A stretch of 64,000 nt of DNA, from contig JAQMWT010000091.1 of assembly GCA_029834535.1 (NCBI GenBank), positions 26,001 through 90,000 of the forward strand. Direction: 5' to 3'. Origin of the DNA: Chrysophaeum taylorii. Lineage: Eukaryota > Sar > Pelagophyceae > Pelagomonadales > Pelagomonadaceae. Position numbers and translations under genes: made by a program. The notes below the pieces were generated by a model. The model was not told the origin of the DNA. It ran no database searches and saw nothing but the letters and a program-made list of their open reading frames with translations. Shown one piece after another: positions 1-11,981 of the stretch. Position 1 is the stretch's first letter. Each line of letters begins with the position of its first letter.

Positions 1-3000
1 TTTTCGGGCTTGCGCAAATAGCGGAGAGTCCCTGTTAGTACTTGAACATGTAGAAATGCTGGATTATGCATTCCTCGGGAACAACGACTAAGGCTTTGGG
101 ATAGATCAGGGCGACAGGCCAATTGTACAAAAGTGAGCTTGCCGAGTAAGGTGGAGAAAGTATGAAGAATAAACTTGTCCATATCAGAAGATGGCTCTCC
201 AGTTTTATAAGTGGTTGATGGTGACATCGGTGTAGAAGTGGGACGTAACTGCATTAAAATGGGGTACTCTTCGAACAATGCATCAAGTTTAGCTTGACAG
301 TCCAGTGAGATGGAACCGTCAGTAGTACGCGTGATGCGCATGCCTAAGAGAGTATGAACTTCTTCAAAGGTGTCGACTGAGTATTCCTTTTTCAGGGCTT
401 GCTGGAATTCACGACGTAGAGTTTCCGAAGTGCAAGTGATAACAACGTCATCCACTGAGAGCGTGCAAATTAAAAATGTAGCGTCAGCTTGGACTTTAGC
501 GTAAATGCACGTATCTGTTCGGAAGCGTGTATAGCCTAAAGAATCAAAGAAGCTATTTATAGTTTGATTCCAAAGGGCAGGACTTTGTCGTAATCCATAA
601 AGAGATTTAAGTAGTTTTGGGAGACGACGGCCTTGATATTTGGTATCTTCAGGATCGAGAAGGTAAATACCTTGTGGCAGTTTAACATAGACATGAGAGT
701 CTATGGGAGCTTGAACAAAAGCGTTAGGTACGTCGACGTGGTAGACGGGAAGTCGCAGATGGGCTGCTAGCGCCAGAACACAACGGATGCCAGTAAGCTG
801 TGCCATAGGGCTGAATGTGTTGAAAAAATCGGTGCCCAGAGAAGCTAAGAATCCTCGTAGGACCAGGCGTGCTTTATGCTTGAGATATTGACCGGCAGCA
901 TTGGTTTTTATACGTAGGACGAGGCGGGTGTCAATAGGCTTTGAGTTGACCATTGGCAACGCGAGTTTAAAGCAGCCAAACTTAACAATATCAAAAATCT
1001 CTTTGGAGATAGCGGAGATATAAGCTTTACGATCAGCGTCTGAGAGACCTTTGAGGCAGTTCAACTCATATTCATCAATTTTGATATCTTTGGCTTGAAT
1101 TTTATATTCGTCCGGACCAACAGTGCTGGGGTCGTGAGCCGTCGTAAGATGGGTAATTGCGTAAGAGGCGACCTGATCAGTAGTATGAGCATAATCGGGG
1201 TCTTCGACAAGTTGAACAATTAGTAGAGGAGCATCGCCAAAGTGGGCCTCAATGTAATGAGATTGCACGGTGATGTAGTCTTCGATGGCGGAGAGGTGAG
1301 GCTCGGAGGCACCATAAGAAGCGTCATTATGATCCAAAATGGAATGGGGTGTGAGCAAAGCATAAGCATATTGAGCGGGAGGAACTTGAAAAGCGTGAGC
1401 ATGTTCGGAAATGAGATGAACGAGAGCACGAGGAAGGTGAAAGTCTGTAAGGCTGAAGTCGTCGAAGAGATGAACAGGAGTGACATCCGGCAATGGATGG
1501 CTAAGGCTCCCATGACACAGAGCGGAAGAAGAGTGAGAAAGCGCTTGGTGAACGTGATGATGAAGGGATTGTGTAAATTCCCCCTCTGGAGGTATAGCCG
1601 TCCAGTGGATGCCATGAGCAATATGAAGGGAGTGGAGGGTGGGGTCGCAGAAAGTTATATACTGCTTGGAGAGGTCATACTTGAAGTCGGCAAGCGTACC
1701 ACCAGCTTGTTTATAAGCGGCAACAGTTGGCGAAGCAATACGAGTAAGAACGTCCTTGAGATTAGTCTTGCGACGAGGTTGAGGGTGATGAGGACCACGG
1801 GTGAGACGGAGGACATCCTGGGAATAGAGAGACCGATAAGATGGTAAAAGGGGCAAAGTGTTGGAGGACACTTCAGATGGAGGTGTGGTGGCGGAAGCAG
1901 CGGGTGCAGAAGCAGCTGGAGCACATGCGGGAACGGGAGAGGGAGCATGGGTAGGAGAAGAAGGAGTCCCCCTCTCGTGTTCAGTGTCGGTGGACATAGC
2001 ATTCCCCCTCTGCGCCGCATCATTGGGGGTGCTGTGAACAGAGAAGGGAATGTCGGGTGGAGGTGCGGGAGGTGGATGTTGTTCATAATCAGGAGGAGTT
2101 TTAGAAATGAGATGAGGAAAGGTAAGTTTAGAGGAGACACGGACTTGGCCGTTTTCAGGATTAAGGACAACATCGGCTAAATGATTAACATGGGGTGTTA
2201 TTAATGGGTTTATGACATTAGCACCACATAAGTAGATGTAAGGACGACATCGAGGCTCATATTTATGAAATTCGTTGGGTTCCAAATGCAAATAACAAAC
2301 AGAACCAAATGGTTTGAGGTAGTCCTGTTGGGGAACATTACATTGATCCAACAAAACTTGTTGGGGGCTTAGGACTTTATTATAAATACGTTCGAGGGAA
2401 ACGTTAGGAAGGAGATTATATGATTGGACAGCATGTATAACAGCCCACGGGTAGTGTGGTGCCGGATCTGTTAGGGGGTGACCTTTATAGGATACATTAA
2501 GCATATGCCGCAGTCGTGTAGACGCGGCAGTGGCTATGTGACCAACAGCGGCTTCTACTTCATGATTAAAGACATGTAAGTAAGGGGGAAAGGCAGACAT
2601 ATTAATACCGTGTTCAACACGAAAGGGAGTGGTAACATGTTGTGATAAGTAAGGTTTAAACGAATCACAATAAATTTGTTTTAGTTGTACATGAACATAA
2701 GTAGAACAAAAATTGCGGACAAACTCGAGGGCGTTACAAAATTCGCTAGAATTAGTGCTACGACAAAAGTACACTAACAAAAATTTAGAAATGAGACACT
2801 TAAAGACAATGATATGGCGAAAGGATCCCCATTCCGAGAGAACAGATACGTAACCACCGTCACATGCCCAGGCTTCACCAGGTTGAACAATTTTTTCGAA
2901 TGATGCTTGCTTGGTAAGATGGTGTGGATGAGGAAAGCGTTTTTTATGGATCGTACAATCCACGCAGAACTTACGGTAGGGTACATCAGAAGGATGATGT

Positions 3001-3122
3001 CCCGGACTGGCAATAACCTGAACAGCTTTTATAGCTTGAGAATCGCTAGAATGGTGGATGTTGTAAAGATTGGTAGCACGCTGTTGCGCATCTCGAAATG
3101 CGAGGGTGCCAACTGAACTTTT
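1..3122 (-). CDS. Ty1/copia integrase-reverse transcriptase frame, runs off left edge
   Basis: On the minus strand one frame stays open from 3,122 to base 1, over 1,030 codons without a stop. The order is that of copia Pol. A cysteine-rich H/C region (FCVDC) comes first, followed by an integrase core with WACDGG, a second acidic site in IYCDSF, and the Glu in FNHEVEAAVG. A proline-rich linker lies near 1,900-2,100. The reverse transcriptase follows, with KARLVLRGF, TFSPMAQLT, VDVPNAFVQAPI and the catalytic SVDDVV near 460-480. RNase H should lie outside the window. The frame is preceded by TGA and TAG (3,119-3,128) and lies one base back from the upstream ORF, so it would need a -1 frameshift or a separate start. 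An open frame this long suggests a fairly young copy. Confidence 0.85.
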
Positions 3123-5328
3123 CTATCAGAGGGTGCATGCTTCTCATGGAGCTGTCTTGGAGTTATGAGAGGAGTGTTTCTCACTTTAGTAGGCGATGAT
3201 ATACCTGCGGATGAAGTGTTAGAGAGGGAGACGTGAGCTACTGAATCGAGATGAAAAGGTAGATGTTTGGGATTAGAGGTAAGATTGTCACAACATGAAA
3301 AGATTTTATTCGAAATGTATAACGCGGTAATGGAACTCTGGTGTAAAATTGAGGATGTGTCTGTAGGAAATAAATTAGTGAAAAAGGTTGACCTGTAATT
3401 TTTGGTTAGTGAAGCATGATCAGGGTCAAAGGATGGTGATAACGTTAATTTACGCAAGTCATAGACAATCCGACACAAATGTTTATAAATTACATGATAT
3501 GTTCCAGCCGGAATAGCATTAGCGATTATGTCACAGCATAGGTCCGGGGACAAAGACAAAAGAAAATTGATTTGGTACGCTGTGAAATTATTGGCGCGTG
3601 CCAATTCACGAGTTGAGTAATGTCGAATGCGATCGAGTCGTGGATCGTACAAGATCATGTTAGCAAACCCACGAATAGTAGGAGTGGGAGTGTATATAGA
3701 ATGAACTTTGGCGCCCATCTTCCTATCACTGGATGTGATGAAGCCAAGGTATCTGCTTTGAGACAGATGCATGTCACTTAGAGCAAAAATTTTATCGATA
3801 AATTCGAGACGATTTTCCTGAGGGTAGAAAACGAAAGAATCGTGAAGTACAGGTGAAGTATAGGAAACCAGTGTTTGTACTAGGCGACGCGTGTCTTGAT
3901 TGTCATTATTATGATGGTATGCTTGACAAAGCCAAAGAAAACCGGTAACAGGATCGAGAGAAGCAGTCTTGTCGATTCCGGTGTCATGTGTGAGGAAGGT
4001 ATAGGTTTCACCAAATGCATTTATATGTGCCTGGTATTTAGAAGAGGAGTTATAAACTGTAATGTCTCCACCTGTGTGTCTTCCACCGGTGATATAAATG
4101 ATGGAGGAAGTAGAGGAACTTTTTAAGAATAACCTGTGAGATGGTTGGTTAGATTCGATAGTTGTAATACGAAAGGAAACAGGTAATGTGATGGATTTTG
4201 GGAATAAGCGTCCCATAATATTATAGTAACTTAACTAACTTCAGACCTCTCCCGAGCATGGGAGCCAGGCGCCGGACAGGCAGGAGCCGATCCGGAATCA
4301 CAGAGGAAAATCGCGCAGTTGGGGCTGAGGCGAGGGACGAGGAGTCGTTGATGACGGACCGCCACTGCGCGCGGTCTTGTGCGAAGTCGTGCAAAAGCGT
4401 CGCAGGCCGCAAACGTGTTGGTCCACGAACAATCGACCTGTCCGTCGCGTTCTGCCCAACCGAGCGAACCCCATCCCAGCGCGGACTTTCCGGGTGCTAA
4501 CCGGCCAGCCCAGGAGGCGAGCAGGCACCGTCTCACTCCGGGACGGCCGGGGCCGCCGCAGGGAGCAAGCGTGTTAGGCGCCGTCCTCCATCGCAACCAA
4601 CGGTTAGCGATCGCAGGGTTATTATTTTACATAATATTATAGAGGAGCACAAAAGCTTTGAGTTTAATAGGAGATCTCATACAAGCAAGGAGCTTCCTGG
4701 AATTAGTTAAGAATCCTAAGCGGAAGTTAGAAATGCCCTCCATGTCATCTTGACTTGGATGTTCGACTGTTTTGTTTGAGTGTAGACGAAGAAACAACAT
4801 GGTTAAAGTTTCGAGCTCAGTAACTGTTAAGCGAACGGATCCTGTGCGACTGAAGCTATTATAAGTTTTGGGTGTAGACACGAATGGCATGTCAGGAAAG
4901 ACCTGCGTCCAAGGTTCGTCGACTATTAGCTTGCGACTGATGGAGTTAGCGTGATCTGCAATATCCAGGAAGGAAGTGACTCGTTTGTTAGGCCAGGAAA
5001 GTAAATCTAGATGGCCGGTGTTATATTTGCGTGCAACGAGGATCCATCTTTCTCTGGCTTGATAATCTCCACACAGATAGCATGGAAATCGGTCACATAT
5101 ATCCACCGTATAGTGCATCGTAGAGAAGATGAGATTAGCAACTCGTATATGGTCTTCATACGATGCGGAGTGTGGTGGCGTCATTTCCATAAAAAGAACA
5201 AGCGGCTTTAAAAGCTCAAGTACACTTAGAGCACTTGGAAACAAGGAGTCGTCCATATCACGCTCGAAAGTTGAAATGGATCGCCCATTGATTATGTTGC
5301 GATTTGTGCATGGGGATGTCAGTTCCAC
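3029..5328 (-). CDS. Unrecognised middle ORF of the copia element, split by a SINE
   Basis: Two open stretches, 5,328-4,627 (233 aa) and 4,216-3,029 (395 aa), become one frame when the SINE and one target duplication are removed. The residues at the break (YNIM) are encoded by the duplicated bases. I recognise no domain. The protein is rich in Ser, Thr and aromatic residues and lies between the protease region and the integrase frame, where copia elements normally have only a short spacer. The last codons overlap the integrase frame in a different phase. A frame change near 5,330 separates it from the Gag-protease ORF. It could be an extended Gag or protease domain or a captured gene. Confidence 0.5.
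4227..4629 (-). mobile_element. SINE-like retroposon, subfamily B, copy 1
   Basis: On the minus strand it starts near the conserved 5' CCCTGCGATCGC and ends with the 3' hairpin CTCCCATGCTCGGGAG followed by a TTAG-type tail. It is flanked by a perfect 13-bp target duplication, CATAATATTATAG, at 4,214-4,226 and 4,630-4,642. This is the mark of target-primed reverse transcription. It interrupts the copia middle ORF. A tail of repeats rather than poly-A and a shared 3' hairpin are typical of SINEs mobilised by a stringent LINE. No LINE is present here. Confidence 0.85.
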
Positions 5329-8300
5329 TATATCCGTGTAATATCTTGCACGTTCGGTGTCCGATGCGCGATGTAGATACGTGAGAAACTTGGGTAGTGA
5401 TGGAAAACTTCGATGGAATTACCAACACGTCTTCGTAGCATGTGCGTAAGATTTTCGTCGCTCTCAACAAGAACTTTAACGTTGATGTTGATTTGCAAGT
5501 CATTAGAAGCGCAAGCCAAGAAGGCAGGAGTGGACATCCCAGAACAAAGTAGTGTTACAGTAGGTGTTCGTGAACTTGGAGAAGTAGTTACTGTATGGAG
5601 TAAGCGTGTGGTAACCTTGCGTCATACAGGAGGTGCGAAGTGCTTGCGTATGTAAGGCAGCTGCGAATGCATTGACTCCAAGATGGTTTTGAGCCATGGT
5701 ACGTAAATTACGCGTTCAAGAAGGTTGGAATATAGCTTAAGCATTTCGCGTTGTTCGTTAAAAGCACTTAGTCTGAACTGTAATGAGCGAAGTTCCATTT
5801 TTCGAGCCTTTGCTTGTTGTAGCGAATAAATTGGGAGAGTAGGCAACAAATTGTTTAATCTAAACAAAGTGATCTTGACGTTGTCGTCAATTTTACTCTG
5901 GATAGATGATTGTCCTTTAAATTCAACCCCATAAAGATGTATACCAAGTTTATCTTCTCCCCATTGAGTCATGCTGATGATGTGCAGATCGGGATCGTTA
6001 TGGTCGTTTTGCTTGGGTAAGAAAAGCGCAACATCTAGCTTTACATATCCCACGTTCGGATGCTTTGGGAGAGCGGGAATGACGGTTCTTATAATCATGG
6101 CATGTGTGATACTCTGAGTATCCGTAGCAGTCTGGATAGCGGGTGACAAGGACTCGGGTAGTTTAACGATATGTATTGGATCAGCGTAACGTTTAAAATT
6201 AATTACATGTTGAGAGGCACACGTGTCAGCATATCCTGGCGTAGTCATTAGCGGTAAATTGTACTCATTGTACAGTTTAAGCATTGTTGCATAACAGGCA
6301 TGTGTCGAGCTTTGACCAAACACGTACTGTGTCATGAAACTTTGCGTTTGTTCGGAAGGCACAACGACGAGTGTAAAACCATTGTTTAATTTCGGTAGCA
6401 ACACAGGGGGATCTGTACCATCCTCATTATCTTCGTTGGGTTGATTGTTGGGGAGCTCGGAGTGCGAGGAAGTTTCCCGAGCTTGACGACGAACAATAGC
6501 ATTCTGGGCTTTAGCGTTTATGTGCTGCAGTAGCGGCTGAGGAATGTTATCGATTTCATCATCTTTGATCGATAGGAAAGTATGAAACATTTTTTCTGTT
6601 TCAGCAGCCCCCCTCTGCTCCGCATCACTGGGGGACGCTTCAGGAGCAGAAGTTTCAGCTTGATACTTTTCTTCTATAACATGAGATTCTTTATCGGCTT
6701 CTAAGAGGTTCGATATGGTATTGGACATGGTATCAACTCGAGATAAGTATAGATGAACTTGAGTAGCTTCGTCAGGATCTAAAGACTGTGTCGAAGCTTG
6801 AGAGGCGGTTGTCCAAAGGGTACTAAGTAAGCTCTTCATTTCCTCCTGTACCATTTTAGAATCGGTGGAAGGATTGGGATTCGCTTCCTGTAATTTACCA
6901 AACAGGTGGCGAAGACGATCAACTTGATAAGTAGCCCGGTCCATAAGAGACATGTTAGAGCGTGAGTTGCGGTTAGAGGAGTGTGAGTAGACAGGACGGT
7001 CGAAACTGGTGCCTTTAACGTTATAATTTGAAGGTGGACGATAGTAAGACGTATCACGAGGTGAAATTGTCGATGCTTTATCTTTTGCATTACGAAGCTT
7101 ACGAGCGTTAAAGCCAGACTGTCCAGCCACAGTAGCTAACAATGAGTAAGCATTGTTTAGAGAGTCGTGGGATTGATGAATAGTATCCATCAATAATACC
7201 TTAGGTGGCTTGGTAGCGGTAGTACCAGGGATGTATGGAATCCATGATGCGGGTTTATCCAAGCGTCGGTTAGATGAAAATTTTGTTTCATTATATATCT
7301 TTAACAAGAACTCCAATAACGGACGAACGTCGTTAGGATCAACTAGCTTTAAAACTTCAGGATCGTGAGTCGAGTTGTTCCCAGAGCGTGTCTCGTAGAG
7401 TTTACACCATTCTAATAAAGACTGAGAGTAGCGCTCGTGATCAGAGGGATTAGCATAGAGACGATAGATCTCCTCGTGAGCTTTGAGTGTGATTATGGAA
7501 TCATTAAATTGGATTGATGCTTCGTCATAATTTAATTGCTTTGCCTGAGTTTGGAAAGCAAGGAGTTGTTCGACAAATACATGAGCATACCAATTAACAT
7601 TTAAGGACATTCGATTAAACTGAGATTTAAGCTCAGTGACATCTGTACATGACACTGTCTCATAGTAATGGTAAGCTAAAAGCATTACTGCACGTAGTTT
7701 ATTAGGATGTGCAGTAAGTGCACAAATCTTCTTTAATTGAGGCCACATGGCGAGGGCAGGGCGTTCTTGCGATTCTAGATTGAAGAACGTGTACAGGAAA
7801 CCGGCGTAAGTTTCACAATGTTTGATCCAATCGGCATTAGAGAGACCTGTAAAGGATATGTTAGTTAGAGATGAGTCATACACAATTGATTTAGGGAATC
7901 GGGTATCTAATAAAGTGAGAACACGCTTAACATCCTCATTTAATTCGGGACGAACAAGATTGTATGACTCTTGAAAGAACAGTCGTTCGAGATTATTACG
8001 AACATCGACTGATAGTTGATGTGAAGAATTAACGTGCCAAGTTTTAAGATGATCAGGCAAGGCATCTTCATTAGGTAATTGTAATTCGTTAGCCTTTTCA
8101 GCTTTCCATTGAGCGAAAATGATATCAACTTCGTGTTCGAGAAGTTGGTTATACTCCGGAGCATTCCGGGTGTAAGCGTCATACGAATCAAAGCAGAACA
8201 ACGCGTCCACGTATGGACTTGTCATATGTCTGCGAAGCATTTCAATTTGGAGGCTTACTTTGGTTGAGTTGTCTTGGAAGCGCAATCCAGTTGTGAGTTT

Positions 8301-8363
8301 ATCAACAAGGATTTGTTCCTGTTTGCAAATATCCGTGGTGGATATTGGTTTTGGTTTTGACAT
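5328..8363 (-). CDS. Copia Gag-protease polyprotein
   Basis: A 913-codon ORF (8,363-5,622) begins MSKPKPISTTDI. The same frame continues past one TGA to about 5,328. The first ~480 residues match other Gag copies in this window at 24,615 and around 9,633-10,730, which supports a real capsid-type Gag. Near residue 705 (about 6,215-6,245) is YADTCASQHV, which fits a copia aspartic protease site with Asp-Thr followed by Cys instead of Gly. I see no CCHC zinc knuckle. The start is chosen because the 24,615 copy begins with the same residues. The leader, primer site and LTR lie directly upstream. The TGA at 5,622 may be a mutation or a leaky stop. Confidence 0.75.
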
Positions 8364-8831
8364 AGTCGTGACCTATGGAAAATAGGTTATAGGAAGGATA
8401 AAACAGGTTGACATGTTTGAATGAAGGGCTTCTAACATGTAGAAGAATATGTACAGTTCGCTATTTTAAGCGTGAGCTTATTTACAAGACCAAACAAAGC
8501 AACATGTCATTTAAACATGATGATTTGAGACTGAAGAATGGATTAATTCTCGAGCAGTCAGTCTTTTGTTGGGGAATGGAAGGAAAAACCCGTACAAGTT
8601 TCCGCGGCTTGTGTAGGAAAAATTTTAATTTTATTGGCTATGCGAGTGCATATGACCAGTGGCCGACCCAACTCGGTCACAAACCAGATTAACTGGGGGT
8701 CAAATACCGTCACACAACAGATATGTACAGTAGACCACCGCCAAACACATTGTCGCATTGTACTCGTAATCAGGCGTAAACTGATCACTCCATTATTCGC
8801 ACAACACAGTTGGGCTGACACACCTACGCAT
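8364..8831 (-). other. Long conserved leader of the copia element
   Basis: About 470 bases lie between the primer-binding site and the Gag start and hold no convincing gene. The segment is recognisably similar to the 510-base leader of the plus-strand copy at 24,104-24,614. Shared blocks include TCTACTGTACATAT, ACCGAGTTGGGTCG-like and an AATAAAA motif. Conservation between copies suggests a packaging, structural or translational role, but this is inferred. Confidence 0.5.
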
Positions 8832-8845
8832 CTGGGCCCATAACC
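8832..8845 (-). promoter_or_regulatory. Primer-binding site, half-tRNA initiator Met type
   Basis: On the minus strand GGTTATGGGCCCAG directly follows the LTR end. It is complementary to the anticodon stem-loop of eukaryotic initiator tRNA-Met, the internal tRNA site known to prime Drosophila copia. The plus-strand copy has the identical 14 bases at 24,090. Confidence 0.8.
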
Positions 8846-9246
8846 TGGAGAGATTTGACCCTCTCCGGGTACATGGTAGAGACTGCGTGCAGCATAGGCG
8901 TGTACAGACCATTCCGCTTGTCACATGCTACTACACAAGGTAGGGATTTAGGCCCTAACTTCTTAAGGACATTATGTCCCATAGAAGCGCTCACACTGAC
9001 AATGAGGAATGAAGCCACCATTAATTAAACAGACAACCCCATACCTGACGGTACGCACCTGGAGGTCTACTCCTTGTTGGAAGTGAACTGCAGATCTAAT
9101 TTCTTCATAATCCGAGATATAAGGGCGGAAGGGTCAGGAAGGAAAGAGGGAAAGCCGTCTGACGGAGAGAAAACCCTCTTGTGGAGATAGGTGTGAAAGG
9201 AGTGAGAAGTTCCAGTGTCGTACACATAATAGTGTAGCTCTCTGGA
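8846..9246 (-). repeat. Copia LTR (5' LTR of the minus-strand element)
   Basis: About 401 bp. In sense orientation it begins TCCAGAGAG or similar and ends CTCTCCA next to the primer site. Related copies lie at 23,600-24,089 and 38,482-38,883. Shared blocks include GGAGAGGGTCAAATCTC near the 3' end, and the 5' edge is similar in all three. I could not find a clean 5-bp target duplication. Confidence 0.75.
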
Positions 9247-9268
9247 ATATATATATATATATACATGA

Positions 9269-9632
9269 CTAACTAACTAACTAACTTCAGACCTCTCCCG
9301 ATCATAGGAGCCAGGCCGGACCGACAGGAGCCAGTCCGGAATCACGGGCCTGTAGACGAGGAGCGCCGAAAGGTCGGTCGGCGGAGAGTGACCATCAAGC
9401 TCGTCGCCATGCGACGAGGAGGCCGCGATGTGACTGACAACCAACTCGCCGATAACCTTCCGTCTTCGCCCCCCGGCCATACCCCGTTCCACTGCGAACA
9501 TTCCGGCTTCCAACCGGCCCGCCCGGGAGGCGAATAGGTGCCAACCTACGCCGGGAGGGCGGATGCCCTCGCAAGGCTCAGGATTCATGAGGCACCGTCC
9601 TCCATCGCAACCGCAGTCGGCGATCAGGGTAA
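9269..9632 (-). mobile_element. SINE-like retroposon, subfamily A, copy 1
   Basis: Full-length copy: 5' TTACCCTGATCGCC at 9,632, the shared 3' hairpin near 9,295-9,310 (here one base changed, ATAG for GCATG-type), and a (CTAA)n/(TTAG)n tail at 9,269-9,287. It sits between the copia LTR with its short AT repeat and a Gag fragment. No clear target duplication is visible. Confidence 0.8.
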
Positions 9633-10230
9633 ATAACTTTTGTTATATACCTCATTGATGGCGGGCCAGGCCGCAAGTGCTGGTTTTCCAACACTTTCAA
9701 GATTGAAGTAAGTATGCAAGAATGTAGCATACGTGTTCTGATAAGTGTGCCAGTCAGCAGCAGTTAACGAAAACATAGTAACAGGGGCACGAACACGGGT
9801 GTCGAAAGCTAATGCTTTCGGGTGCGCGCGATTTAAGATTCGTTCCTCTTCTAAGAAACGAGCATTGATTTCAGGACGTAATGCCTTGACTTCATAGTCG
9901 TAACAGACAGTAGCTAGCTGAGCTACTTCTGCATCAGGTAAATTGGGGAAAGCTTCGTTGGCGAAATGCCATTCCTGATACTCAGGGGGCAATTCATCAA
10001 CAGCTAAACGGAGATCAGCAACCCTATCGGTCTTCCATTTCAGGAAAACGCGATCGAGAATTTGATTCCGGAGGATCTCGTAGTCCTTGCATGACCGAGT
10101 ATATGCTTCGTACGAGTCGTAGTCGAGGAAGGCATCGGCATGACTGGACCGTAACAATTGCTTAATGTGCTTGATTTGCTCTTACCAACTTAACCAGGAA
10201 GAGACTGACCTTCAATTCGACTTTGGTGCT
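9633..10230 (-). pseudogene. Copia Gag N-terminal fragment, inverted
   Basis: The minus strand encodes a Gag segment homologous to residues ~25-230 of the ORF at 8,363. Matching blocks are FLDYDSYEAYTRS, LTAADWHTYQNTYATFLH and FNLESVGKPALAAWP. It is cut by the SINE at its C-terminal side. The next part of the same Gag continues on the opposite strand from about 10,232, so the locus has an internal inversion. Confidence 0.7.
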
Positions 10231-10231
10231 C

Positions 10232-10737
10232 TTTGTAGGAAATCTATGAAGAGATACATCGGCATTATGCCGATAATACCAGCAACAATCGTTACGATCG
10301 TGGTTGGGTAGATTGGTGTTATATGTATGAAACCCGATCTTCATCTCGGCCTGTGCCAGAAGCTGAACGATTGTGTCACCCTACCAACCCTAGCTACATT
10401 TTAGAGTGCGCATTAGACTTATACAATGTAGTATCAAATAGGTCGAACAAAAGACGCTTAGAACGCCCCGTTTCTTGGCAACCCTATGTCGAAGGTTTAT
10501 CATCTCAACCAAAGCCAAAGTTACTACTTACAAATACGCTGGATTTAGCAGACAAAAGTCTGACTCAAACTGCTAACACACTCGCCCTCATCACTGCGTC
10601 TCAACCTGGTACATCTTCCACATTCAATGCTAGACGCTTGCGTAACTCTAATGATGCTCGCCAGCCTTTCTCTCGCAGCGATTTATCATACTACCGTTCT
10701 GGTGATTCTTATGTCACCACGCACGTATAATTGTCTT
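10232..10737 (+). pseudogene. Copia Gag middle fragment
   Basis: The plus strand encodes a segment homologous to residues ~285-450 of the ORF at 8,363. Shared motifs are MYETRSSS, RRLERPVSWQPY, FNARRLRN and SDLSYYR. It stops at a TAA near 10,730. The segment before it in Gag order lies inverted at 9,633-10,230. Confidence 0.7.
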
Positions 10738-10789
10738 TCCTTGTGAGTCATCACCCGCTGGTCACCTCCGTGCCACCATCCTCCGCGTT

Positions 10790-11968
10790 TTCTTTCTCGC
10801 ATTGGATCTGCAAGCACTGCTCCAAGAACTAATCAAGGAACACGCACTACCCGCTGATATTATTATTACTTCCCCAGTCACAACAGATTCACCAAATGCG
10901 GTGGCCTACCCCTTCAACCTCAAGTTTATTTCTCGGCTTGATCTGGAACACCTGTCGCTTATTGTGACAATTGTTCGCACACATGTAAAGAAGCTGTCGA
11001 TTATTAAGGCGAGCGCTTATCAGCCTTTGGTTCACGCTCTCTGTCGCTCTCTCGTACATCACATTACTGAGCACAACACACTGGCACATGATGAACGACC
11101 ACCATCTATCTTTGACGAAATATCTTCACCAGCTACCTTTTGCGACACCGATCGCAAAGATTTTGCTAAGCTCTTATCATCACGCTACCCCGAACTCTAG
11201 AAAGAACTTACCGCTGCGACCGAAAAGTCAGCAAACTACCCGCCAGTGGCACCTACTGCCCCGGCACCAACACAACCTAGTACTACTACCTCTCCAGATC
11301 TTGCGGCATTATCCTCTCAGGTGACTCAACTTACCCAGCAGGTTGCAATTCTCCAAACTTCATATGGGCAAATGGACCAACGTCTCCACGCCTTAGCTAC
11401 TGAAAATGCTGCCTTGCGGTCTGATTTAACTACTGCTGTCACAGACCTCCGTGACATGGAAAATCGGCTATTCCCAGCCACTACTAATACCAACGTTCTG
11501 CTGGTGACCCTATTCAAGGTGTGTGAGTTACTCAACAGACTCACTCTTGCTTTGAATGACCAACACGACTTAGTGCTTGGCTTGCCTGATGATACTCTCC
11601 TTCAACTCCGAAACGAGTTAATCCGCACGACACATCATCCTGCATTACAACAAAATGAGTCCCTCAAAGATTCTTTTACCATCCCACCGTTTCTCGAGAA
11701 GAACCTCGATGAATTGCAATTGAGCAGCCTTATCCCTCAAATCTTGCATCTCCTGCTCGCTCATACCCACAGGATCATACATCAACATTGCTCTGCAAGA
11801 GTATCAATCATCTTTCTGAACCTGAAAATGATGACGTTCCTGCCATATGTGAAGTCCAATAGGACCAAGCAATCTCCTCACCGTTGTCATTGACATCTGC
11901 CGCATCACGTTCATTTCCCTCTTTTAAAGGTTCCCGTGCCAAAAGCATTCAGAGTGTTATCACCAAGT
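10790..11968 (+). pseudogene. Probable retrotransposon Gag with coiled coil
   Basis: Two open stretches follow each other in different frames. The first, about 10,802-11,200, is alpha-helical and not recognised. The second, 11,246-11,893, has a Pro/Thr-rich start, then a heptad-patterned coiled coil (around LSSQVTQLTQQVAILQ), then a helical region. It lies upstream of a copia zinc-knuckle and Pol region on the same strand, so it is probably the N-terminal Gag of that element. Frameshifts and a TAG near 11,860 show decay. A SINE and a Helitron interrupt it further downstream. Confidence 0.45.
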
Positions 11969-11981
11969 CTAAGCACTAACA

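Noticed and set aside
4258-4642. Several overlapping 60-120 codon ORFs on both strands, Arg/Pro-rich
   Set aside because: They lie entirely inside a SINE copy and recur in every copy of that repeat. I treat them as repeat-derived, not as genes.
9247-9262. AT repeat as a regulatory TATA element
   Set aside because: It is a short AT microsatellite at the junction of an LTR and a SINE, with no gene positioned to use it.
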